DNA of 64,000 bases from JAJPXC01 sp964510535 (GTDB lineage Bacteria; Bacteroidota; Bacteroidia; Bacteroidales; Muribaculaceae), in the NCBI GenBank assembly GCA_964510535.1, contig CAZECG010000009.1, forward strand, positions 30,303 through 94,302, given 5' to 3'. The translations under genes were made by a program, and so were the position numbers. Position 1 is the stretch's first letter. Each line of letters begins with the position of its first letter. The notes beneath the pieces are model-generated. The model did no database searches. It was not told the DNA's origin and saw only the letters and a list, made by a program, of their open reading frames with translations. Below are positions 34,312 through 41,708 of the stretch, one piece after another.

Positions 34312-37218
34312 ATGCGAATCTTAGTCACCATTATCATCTCACTCATTATGATTTTGCCGGCAACGGCATCACACATCCCCGCCGACAGCATCACACAAGC
34401 AAACATTTCAGACATCTGTTTCAAAGGGGTGAAACTACTCGGCAAAAAGCGTTTCAAAGAGGCGCGCGAACACTTCTCGAAGGGGAAAGAGCTTGCCGCC
34501 GGCGACTCCCTGCTGAAGCGCAAATGCATCAGAGCGATAGGCAACTCCTACTACATGGAAGGTATGCAGGCCGAGATTGACGCTTCGCTATCGACAGCAT
34601 ACGACTGCTACACCAAGGCCCTCGAAATGTTCACCGATATCAACTCGACCAACGACATGGCTCTCGCGCTTCGGCGCATGGCAAGCCTGAACGACCTTAA
34701 ATTGCGACTATACGACCGCGCGCTGCCCCTATACCGCCGAGCCTATGATTTAGCCTGCGAAATCAACGACCGTCAACTTCAGGGATTGATATTGATTGAC
34801 ATGACTCTGGTGAGGGACAAACAAAGCGCATGGATAGAGAAAAACGAGCTGAACATCAGACTTGACTCACTCCTCGCTTTATCCGACGACAACAATCTCC
34901 GATTTCAGCGGTCTATAATAAACGGCGATTTAGCATCGCAGCAAGGCAAACATCAGAAAGCAGAGCGATTTTACAGACAAGCCATAACATATATCAATCC
35001 GGCCAATCCCGGTTCACGTTACTACGACACCTATTTCAAGCTACGCGGAAATGCCATAAAAATGAAGCAGTATCACAAGGCTCTGGCCTATGGAGACAGT
35101 TGCGTCGACATCTTCCGCCGAGGGTTCAAGCCCGACAATCCCAACCGCTTCAGACCATTCGGAAACCAAGCGGCCATCTATGCTAAACTTGGTGACGAGG
35201 CCAACTGCTTCCGCTGCGCCGACTCAATGTTTCTCATGCTAAAAGTCGACCCCAACCTCAAAGGATTGACCAAAATGAAACTTTACACTCAGCGCGGCGA
35301 ATGGAACATGGACTTCGGTAAATATGAAGCCGCGGCAGCCGACTTCTCGACAGCCCGGAAGATTCTCGCACTTTGCGATTCCAACGAAGCCCGTCATCAC
35401 ACGCTCTCAGTCATGCCGCTTCACGCTCGTGCTTTATCCCGAGCCGGGGAAAAAGCCGAATCCATGAAAATCTACAATGAATATGCCGCCCGCTGCCGTT
35501 CAACATACGGAGAAAAGTCAAAAAAATACGCCGAGGCCATCGGTTATCTCGCCAATCTTGAAGGGGAGATGGGCAAAACCGACAGCGGAAGCCATCACTA
35601 CCGCCAAGCTGCCGAACTTATGCTCGACGCGGCACGCAGCGAGCTGCGGCTGGCATCATCGGCCGAAAGGGAATCGCGGTGGAACGACATATCTTCAATT
35701 TTCTGGGCTATGGCGGCTTACGGGATAAACAACAATCTGAACCACGACGAATTTTCGCTCGCCGCCTACGATGCGCTCCTATTTTCCAAAGGGCAGCTAC
35801 TGTCTTCAGAGAAGTCTTGGGAATCTGCGATTTACGCCTCAGCAGACCCGCAACTCATCGAGCAATATCAACGTCTACTGAAACTCCGGTCAAAACTGTC
35901 AGAGAGCAGCGATACCGACACACAGCTCAACACAGCGTTCACAGAGATGAACACCATCGACCACATACTGACCAAACGGCTACACGACATGGGGTTAAAC
36001 GAACCGGCCGACACGCTCACATTCAAAGATGTCACAAGCTCACTGCGACCCGGAGAACTACTCGTCGACTTTGCCGACTATTGGCTACCGGGTGACCGAC
36101 GGCAATATGTGGCCTATGTGATGGGCAACGGATGGGAATACCCGCGCTTGATTCCAGTGACAACAAGCGACTCAATCGACGCACTGCTGAATAAAGTTAA
36201 CAGAAAGCCCGACCGGCTATACGAATCCCGCCACTCAGCCGATATGCTCCGATTATTTTGGAATCCCCTGCTACCATACGCCGACTCGGCTCGACGCGTC
36301 TATGTCATACCGTCGGGGGCCATCCACCAAATCGCGATTTCATCAATACCAATGCCCGACGGCTCAACACTTGGCGACAAGCATGAAATCATCAGGCTCA
36401 CTTCAGCAAAAGAGATTGTCACTATCCGCAGCAACCGACAGCTCAACAAGCGAGCTACAGCCGCGCTGTTCGGTGACATTGACTATGATGTCGACATCAT
36501 TGATATGGAAGCGCAGAGCCGACGCTATCCAATACCGGCATTTGACTCCAACAGAGGTAACGACTCGTTCAGAGGCGACTCCATTTTCAAAAAATTGCAT
36601 TATTCGTCCCAGGAAGTGACAGAAATCGGCCGCATTCTCGCTCATAATAATGTGAACGTGAATTTCTACACCAAACTCAACGGTTCAGAGGAAGCATTTA
36701 TGAGCCTGAGCGGGAACGCACCCGACATGATGCTGATGTCGACCCATGGATTTTACTACACTCCGGCCCACGCACCGAGCCACACCTCATTGGCACGGCA
36801 CGACGACATCATGTATCTCACCGGATTAGTAATGTCAGGAGGCAATGCCGAGTGGACAGGACGCGACCTCCCCGATGGTGTCAGGGGCGGGCTGCTGACA
36901 TCCGACGACATTTCCCATCTCGACTTATCCGCTACCGAATTGGTTGCCCTTTCGGCTTGCGAGACTGCCTGCGGCCAAGCCTCTAACGACGGACTGTACG
37001 GATTGCAGCGCGCTTTCAAAAAAGCCGGAGCGCAGACTCTCGTGATGAGCCTTTGGCAAGTTAGCGATTTGGTGGCTAAAGAATTCATGATAAGGTTCTT
37101 TGACAACCTGCCTTCATCAGGCTGGGACAAGCGCGACGCCTTCAACAAGGCAAAGGCAGCTATCAAGGCCGCCTATCCCGAGCCGTTTTATTGGGCAGCG
37201 TTCATCATGGTTGACTGA
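34312..37218 (+). CDS. exported TPR-CHAT protease
   Basis: 968 residues. The signal peptide (ILVTIIISLIMILPATAS) is followed by about 450 residues of tetratricopeptide-type helical repeats (for example KGVKLLGKKRFKEAREHFSK, AYDCYTKALEMF, KAERFYRQAITYI) and a C-terminal CHAT caspase-like domain (~660-968). The dyad is visible: His812 in MSTHGFYY and Cys883 in ALSACETACG, with LYGLQRAFKKAGAQTLVMSLW after it. TPRs probably recognise a partner or signal, CHAT cleaves. It ends 2 bp before the sigma factor gene. Confidence 0.93.
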   Translation: MRILVTIIISLIMILPATASHIPADSITQANISDICFKGVKLLGKKRFKEAREHFSKGKELAAGDSLLKRKCIRAIGNSYYMEGMQAEIDASLSTAYDCYTKALEMFTDINSTNDMALALRRMASLNDLKLRLYDRALPLYRRAYDLACEINDRQLQGLILIDMTLVRDKQSAWIEKNELNIRLDSLLALSDDNNLRFQRSIINGDLASQQGKHQKAERFYRQAITYINPANPGSRYYDTYFKLRGNAIKMKQYHKALAYGDSCVDIFRRGFKPDNPNRFRPFGNQAAIYAKLGDEANCFRCADSMFLMLKVDPNLKGLTKMKLYTQRGEWNMDFGKYEAAAADFSTARKILALCDSNEARHHTLSVMPLHARALSRAGEKAESMKIYNEYAARCRSTYGEKSKKYAEAIGYLANLEGEMGKTDSGSHHYRQAAELMLDAARSELRLASSAERESRWNDISSIFWAMAAYGINNNLNHDEFSLAAYDALLFSKGQLLSSEKSWESAIYASADPQLIEQYQRLLKLRSKLSESSDTDTQLNTAFTEMNTIDHILTKRLHDMGLNEPADTLTFKDVTSSLRPGELLVDFADYWLPGDRRQYVAYVMGNGWEYPRLIPVTTSDSIDALLNKVNRKPDRLYESRHSADMLRLFWNPLLPYADSARRVYVIPSGAIHQIAISSIPMPDGSTLGDKHEIIRLTSAKEIVTIRSNRQLNKRATAALFGDIDYDVDIIDMEAQSRRYPIPAFDSNRGNDSFRGDSIFKKLHYSSQEVTEIGRILAHNNVNVNFYTKLNGSEEAFMSLSGNAPDMMLMSTHGFYYTPAHAPSHTSLARHDDIMYLTGLVMSGGNAEWTGRDLPDGVRGGLLTSDDISHLDLSATELVALSACETACGQASNDGLYGLQRAFKKAGAQTLVMSLWQVSDLVAKEFMIRFFDNLPSSGWDKRDAFNKAKAAIKAAYPEPFYWAAFIMVD

Positions 37219-37220
37219 TT

Positions 37221-37862
37221 ATGGCGAAATATATCTTCCACCGACACAAACCGCTGACTGACCAGGACATAATCGCCGGAATCATCGCCCGCGACCAATC
37301 TGTGGAACGCAGATTCTACTTCGACTGCCAACGCTACTTCATGGAAAAGCACAAAGCGGTATTTGAATTTTCATCGGCAAGCCGGCAGCCGCTCGACCTG
37401 TTTCAGGAATCATTCTTGAAACTATGGACTGAGATACAGTCGCAACACATCTTCGTCAGCGGCGGCAAAGTGTTCAGAATCTCCCGCGACGGCATACCGA
37501 AACCGATGAAAGCTACGCTTCACACCTATTTGATGGCAGTGGCACGATATAAAAACCTTGAGCTAATGCGCGAAGACGACATATTCGCCACGGCGACAGA
37601 CCAAACCGAGCTGCTTGACATGGATTCCGATGACCACGAGATGACCATCGACGGCATAGCCCTCATGGAAGTCAGCGCAATGTCGAGAAGATGCCGGGAG
37701 ATTCTGACGATGTTCTATGTCGAAGGCAAATCTCTCGACGAAATTCTTGAAGCGCGGCCTGAGAACAAAAGCAAAAACGGGCTGAAATCAAGCAAAACCA
37801 AATGCATGGCCACCCTCAAAGAGCGCATTTCTACCCGACTAAACAAACTAAACAGCATATAA
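37221..37862 (+). CDS. ECF-like RNA polymerase sigma factor
   Basis: 213 residues, no membrane segment. Region 2 is seen at ~55-115 (LFQESFLKLWTEIQ; the helix HTYLMAVARYKNLELMRED resembles the DNA-melting helix) and region 4 at ~150-205 (SRRCREILTMFYVEGKSLDEI, then SSKTKCMATLKERI as recognition helix). An insertion of about 20 residues separates the halves of region 2. Translationally close to the CHAT gene (2 bp) and to the membrane protein gene (4 bp), so it is expected to be regulated with or by them. Confidence 0.85.
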   Translation: MAKYIFHRHKPLTDQDIIAGIIARDQSVERRFYFDCQRYFMEKHKAVFEFSSASRQPLDLFQESFLKLWTEIQSQHIFVSGGKVFRISRDGIPKPMKATLHTYLMAVARYKNLELMREDDIFATATDQTELLDMDSDDHEMTIDGIALMEVSAMSRRCREILTMFYVEGKSLDEILEARPENKSKNGLKSSKTKCMATLKERISTRLNKLNSI

Positions 37863-37866
37863 ACAA

Positions 37867-38424
37867 ATGAACGACGACTACTTGACCGACACCGCCATAG
37901 AGGCCCTGAAAAGATACTCACGCGACAGCGAGTGCATCAAGCAATGGGAAAACGAGAAAAGCCGATACCGTCGTCGCAGCATACGACTTGCCATCACCTC
38001 CGCTGCAGCAGCCATCGCGTTAATCGCAGGGCTAACGGCATGGCTGTTCTTCAGCAAACCGCAGGCCGAACTACCCTCTCCCGACTCAGCCATAATTTAC
38101 CGCTCGGCCGACAACGGCATACCGGAAATCGACAGCATGATAAGCTCAGGACAATATTCATCTGCCCTTGAAAAAGTCAATCAGTTGTGCGACAGATACA
38201 ATTCCGACCTCAACACGCTCAAAGCTGTCGAATCGCCGACCGAGGAGCAAGCCTACGAACAAGCTCTCACCGAAGAAATCATCTACAATCTCGGATGGCG
38301 AAAAATAACCCTGCTGATTGCGCTCGGACGCAACGACGAGGCCGTCCCGCTTATCCTCAACTACCGTTTCAAAATCGGGCCTCATCAAAATGACGCCCAC
38401 GAGCTTTCACGCAGACTCAACTAA
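37867..38424 (+). CDS. single-pass membrane protein, candidate anti-sigma or proteolytic target
   Basis: 185 residues. A 38-residue N-terminal part that ends in a basic cluster (KSRYRRRSIR) is followed by one membrane helix (~39-62, TSAAAAIALIAGLTAWLFF) and an outer domain with helical repeats (MISSGQYSSALEKVNQLCD, LGWRKITLLIALGRNDEAVP). The basic cluster predicts N-in/C-out topology. It directly follows a sigma factor gene (4 bp), the place of an anti-sigma factor, but the N-terminal part shows no known anti-sigma signature. The role as link between exported proteases and sigma is inference. Confidence 0.7.
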   Translation: MNDDYLTDTAIEALKRYSRDSECIKQWENEKSRYRRRSIRLAITSAAAAIALIAGLTAWLFFSKPQAELPSPDSAIIYRSADNGIPEIDSMISSGQYSSALEKVNQLCDRYNSDLNTLKAVESPTEEQAYEQALTEEIIYNLGWRKITLLIALGRNDEAVPLILNYRFKIGPHQNDAHELSRRLN

Positions 38425-38452
38425 TCTTTTAGCGACTACGAAACTTTTTCAC

Positions 38453-38482
38453 GCGGGAGAGGGTTACTTCTCCCGCTTTTTT
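38453..38482 (+). terminator. terminator of the caspase-CHAT-sigma operon
   Basis: An 8-bp perfect GC-rich stem (GCGGGAGA with TCTCCCGC), 8-nt loop and six Ts. Confidence 0.92.
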
Positions 38483-38506
38483 GTCATTAAGGAGAAAATA
38501 GTAATT

Positions 38507-38514
38507 CATTTTTG
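38507..38514 (+). promoter_or_regulatory. possible -7 box of the second sigma gene
   Basis: CATTTTTG, one base off TAnnTTTG, followed by CAAC and only 10 bp before the ATG at 38525. If used, the mRNA would have a leader of a few bases. Confidence 0.35.
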
Positions 38515-38524
38515 CAACTCCAAA

Positions 38525-39112
38525 ATGGCCCCGATACCCACATCCTCTCTTGCCGGTTTCACTCCATTGCCCGATGAGCGATACATCGATGGCCTAAAAT
38601 CAGGCGACCCGGTGGTTACTCACAGCTTTTTCTACGACCTGTGCCGATACACGCTGACCGACATCATAAACTCTTTGATGGGACGCACACTTGACTACGA
38701 CGACCTCGTCAACGAGCTATATGTATATCTCTCAACTGATAACTGGCGCAAACTCGACACATTTCGCGCGCTCAACGGTTGCCGGCTCAGTTCGTGGGTA
38801 TCAGTCGTGGCCTGGCGTTTCTTCATGCAGGCCCGACCGCGTCTGCTTCATCAGGCAACGGTCGACTTAGCCGAAGTAGAGCCACAACCGCCAGCCGCCG
38901 ATATTGACATTGAAATATCTATCGACGTGGAAAATACATTTGCCGTCATGCCCAACAAACGATATGTCAACCTGCTGCGTCTGATGCTAATCGAGGGCTA
39001 TGACTCAGCCGAAACGGCAAAGAGGCTCGGAACCACCGTCGACAACATCTACAACCTTAAGCGGCGAGCAATTCAACAATTCATCGCTATTTACCGCGGC
39101 TCAACTAAATAA
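38525..39112 (+). CDS. second sigma-70-like factor
   Basis: 195 residues from the ATG at 38525; the frame is open further upstream but that part overlaps the preceding gene and the terminator. Region 2-like: YDDLVNELYVYLSTDNWRKL and SSWVSVVAWRFFMQ; region 4-like HTH: LRLMLIEGYDSAETAKRLGT followed by TVDNIYNLKRRAIQQF. The first motif, often acidic in ECF factors, is conserved. It resembles the sigma at 37221 in layout and is followed by a small ORF at 39186. Its partner and targets are unknown. Confidence 0.75.
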   Translation: MAPIPTSSLAGFTPLPDERYIDGLKSGDPVVTHSFFYDLCRYTLTDIINSLMGRTLDYDDLVNELYVYLSTDNWRKLDTFRALNGCRLSSWVSVVAWRFFMQARPRLLHQATVDLAEVEPQPPAADIDIEISIDVENTFAVMPNKRYVNLLRLMLIEGYDSAETAKRLGTTVDNIYNLKRRAIQQFIAIYRGSTK

Positions 39113-39185
39113 TTTTTATTTAACAGATGACAGATTAACGAAACTTGCCCACTCTTATTATATGTAAACTGAATATTCACCGATA

Positions 39186-39380
39186 ATGAACAACGACACG
39201 ACAGCAACCCCGGGATCCGACTACGAGACAATCCTGAATCTGATTGAAGGGCGCGAGCTCGACAAAACCCAGGACCACAAAATCACCGGGCTTGTCAACA
39301 ACATCAAAGAGCTGTGGCTATTGGCAAAAATGGCCTCCTCTAACCGGGACGGCGAAAGCAAGCCTCGTCAAAGCAATTGA
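39186..39380 (+). CDS. small protein following the second sigma gene
   Basis: 64 residues, charged, no membrane helix, probably helical (ETILNLIEGRELDKTQDHK, VNNIKELWLLAKMASS). It lies 73 bp after the second sigma gene and 54 bp before a strong terminator, so it fits inside a two-gene transcript. The position parallels the membrane-protein gene after the first sigma, suggesting a sigma-binding partner, but nothing in the sequence proves that. Confidence 0.55.
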   Translation: MNNDTTATPGSDYETILNLIEGRELDKTQDHKITGLVNNIKELWLLAKMASSNRDGESKPRQSN

Positions 39381-39434
39381 GACTGACTCGCTGGCGACAC
39401 AAAGATTTACTTAATCATTTATGAAAACACCCCA

Positions 39435-39470
39435 ATGGCGGCAAGAAACTTTTGCCGCCATATTTTTTTT
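39435..39470 (+). terminator. strong terminator before recQ
   Basis: A 10-bp perfect stem (ATGGCGGCAA with TTGCCGCCAT), 7-nt loop and eight Ts. It lies inside the longest possible recQ frame and therefore argues against the ATG at 39421. Confidence 0.93.
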
Positions 39471-39483
39471 GGCAAACTATTCA

Positions 39484-39491
39484 TATCTTTG
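39484..39491 (+). promoter_or_regulatory. -7 box of recQ
   Basis: TATCTTTG followed by CAAC and the GTG at 39496. The transcript would begin at or within a few bases of the start codon. Confidence 0.65.
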
Positions 39492-39495
39492 CAAC

Positions 39496-41418
39496 GTGCA
39501 ACTCGACCCGCTAAACGACATAGCCACCGACATTCTGTCGCGATATTGGGGCTACAAATCATTCCGCCCCATGCAGCGCGAAATCATCACTTCGGTTCTC
39601 GCCGGGTGCGACACGCTCGGGCTACTCCCGACCGGTGGTGGGAAATCCATAACATTCCAGATTCCGGCTCTCGCCATGGACGGCATTGCCATTGTCGTCA
39701 CCCCGCTAATCTCGCTGATGAAAGACCAAGTCGACAACCTCAGAGAGCGCGGCATAAAGGCAACCTACCTCCACTCCGGCTTATCGAAGTCAGAACACCG
39801 GCTCGCCATGGATCGTTGCCGGCTCGGACGCGTCAAGCTCCTGTACCTCTCCCCCGAGAAATTGCAATCCCGGAATTTCCTTGAGCAACTGCGTCTGATG
39901 AATGTGTCGCTGATTGTGGTCGACGAAGCGCACTGCATATCCCAATGGGGCTACGACTTCCGGCCCTCATATCTGCGCATCAACGCCCTTCGCGACATAT
40001 TCCCGCAGGCTCCGGTCCTCGCTTTGACCGCATCTGCCACGCCCGAGGTCGCCGATGACATTATGAGACTTCTGCGGTTCAAAGAGCGCAACCTGTTCGC
40101 ACTCAGTTTCGCCCGGCCAAACATCTCCTACATCGTGCGATACTGCGACCACAAAGAACAAAAAGTCATCGACATACTCGACGCCGTTCCGGGAACCGCA
40201 ATCATCTATGTGCGCTCCCGCAAACGCACCCGCGAGATAGCCGCGTCGCTCCAAAAAGCAGGCATTTCCGCCGACTTCTACCATGCCGGACTTGCCTCGG
40301 AAGACAAAGACGAGAAACAGAACCGGTGGAAACAGGGAACGACACGAGTCATGGTTGCCACAAACGCATTCGGCATGGGCATCGACAAGCCCGACGTTAG
40401 AGTTGTGATACACCACGACCTCCCGTCATCCCTTGAGGAATACTATCAAGAGGCCGGGCGCGCCGGCCGTGACGGTCTGCCGGCGTTTGCGGTGATTATC
40501 GCATCACGCAGCGACAAAGGAGTGCTGACCCGACGGCTCAACGAATCATTCCCGCCCAAAGACTACATCAGCCGGATTTATGAACTGGCAGGCAACTTCC
40601 TCGATGTCGCGGTTGGCGACGGCTACAACAACCTCTACGAATTTAATTTCAACCTCTTTTGCCAGCGGTTTAAGTTACCACCCATTCCCACCCTCAGTTC
40701 TCTGTCACTCCTAACACAAGCCGGATACATTGACTTCACCGACGAGATAACCACTCACTCAAGGGTAATGGTGCTACTTAATAAAAGCCAGCTCTATTCC
40801 CTCGACCTTTCAGGCGACACTGACCGCGTGTTTCAACTCCTGTTACGCACTTACTCCGGCTTGTTTGCCGATTATGTCTACATAAGCGAGCCATTGATAG
40901 CCTCGCGGCTCAACGTAAGCGAAGAAACCGTCTACAAATCACTGCTCGCACTCTCGCGCATCCACGCCATACATTATGTCCCTAAAAAATCCACCCCCTA
41001 TATCCTTTACACAACCTCGCGCGAGGAGCCGAGATACATCGCCTTACCGCGCACCGTCTACGAGCAACAGCGCGAACGGCTGAAACGCCGCCTCGAAGCC
41101 ATGAAAGCGTTCACATTTTCAACCGAGGAATGTCGCGTGAACATCATGCTCCGTTATTTTGGTGAACAACCTGCACAACCATGCGGCAAGTGCGATATAT
41201 GCCGAGACAACCGCCAGCACCCCCACATAGCCGACGACACATCACAGCTCACCGAATCAATAATATATCTCGCCTCACAGCCCGGCGGACACGAAATCGA
41301 TTACATATTGTCACAAATATCCCAGCCTCGCAAAAAAATCATCTCGATAATTCGCCATCTCATCGACCGGGGAGAATTGACACTAAATGGCACCAACTTA
41401 TCAGTCAACAAGCACTAA
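39496..41418 (+). CDS. recQ: ATP-dependent DNA helicase RecQ
   Basis: 640 residues from the GTG at 39496. Motif 0 (WGYKSFRPMQREII) requires a start before it, and the upstream ATG at 39421 lies before a terminator and the promoter, so GTG is the best start. Walker A is LPTGGGKS, the DEAH box VVDEAHCISQWG, motif VI QEAGRAGRDG. Zinc-binding Cys residues (ECRVN, CGKCDIC) and a winged-helix RQC region follow; a C-terminal helical domain replaces a typical HRDC. 3'-5' unwinding in recombination and replication restart. Confidence 0.96.
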   Translation: MQLDPLNDIATDILSRYWGYKSFRPMQREIITSVLAGCDTLGLLPTGGGKSITFQIPALAMDGIAIVVTPLISLMKDQVDNLRERGIKATYLHSGLSKSEHRLAMDRCRLGRVKLLYLSPEKLQSRNFLEQLRLMNVSLIVVDEAHCISQWGYDFRPSYLRINALRDIFPQAPVLALTASATPEVADDIMRLLRFKERNLFALSFARPNISYIVRYCDHKEQKVIDILDAVPGTAIIYVRSRKRTREIAASLQKAGISADFYHAGLASEDKDEKQNRWKQGTTRVMVATNAFGMGIDKPDVRVVIHHDLPSSLEEYYQEAGRAGRDGLPAFAVIIASRSDKGVLTRRLNESFPPKDYISRIYELAGNFLDVAVGDGYNNLYEFNFNLFCQRFKLPPIPTLSSLSLLTQAGYIDFTDEITTHSRVMVLLNKSQLYSLDLSGDTDRVFQLLLRTYSGLFADYVYISEPLIASRLNVSEETVYKSLLALSRIHAIHYVPKKSTPYILYTTSREEPRYIALPRTVYEQQRERLKRRLEAMKAFTFSTEECRVNIMLRYFGEQPAQPCGKCDICRDNRQHPHIADDTSQLTESIIYLASQPGGHEIDYILSQISQPRKKIISIIRHLIDRGELTLNGTNLSVNKH

Positions 41419-41495
41419 GACACAATCTCCTGACTATTTTTATGCATATTAAGCTAAAAATAATCCGACCGGTAAACACATTTTAATCTCTTTTA

Positions 41496-41600
41496 GTTGG
41501 AATCCCTCTATCTATGCCGAGTTTCAGTTGTTATAGAAGTGAAACGAGGATAGAAACAAGCGTTTTCATGGGTTTGAAATCCCTCGTCCTTTTTACCGAG
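41496..41600 (+). repeat. pair of short imperfect direct repeats
   Basis: TTGGAATCCCTC...CCGAGT (41496-41521) and TTGAAATCCCTC...CCGAGT (41573-41600) flank about 51 bp containing a TTTCA/TGAAA hairpin. They lie in the 290-bp gap between recQ and the next gene, which otherwise shows no ORF. Meaning unknown. Confidence 0.35.
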
Positions 41601-41649
41601 TAGTGATACTGGGTACTTAGGCTCTCATAAATAAATAGTTGAAACGCGA

Positions 41650-41685
41650 AGCGAGCGATTCGCCATTAAAAGCGGACCGCTCGCT
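41650..41685 (-). terminator. possible terminator of the GH10-like gene
   Basis: An 8-bp perfect stem (AGCGAGCG with CGCTCGCT) with a 20-nt loop, 24 bp past the stop on the minus strand; T-run weak. Confidence 0.45.
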
Positions 41686-41708
41686 GATTATCATTAATTC
41701 ACTTTGTC

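Noticed and set aside
41496..41600. Two direct repeats separated by 51 bp considered as a CRISPR remnant
   Set aside because: Only two imperfect copies, no cas genes, no repeat of CRISPR type, spacer longer than usual.
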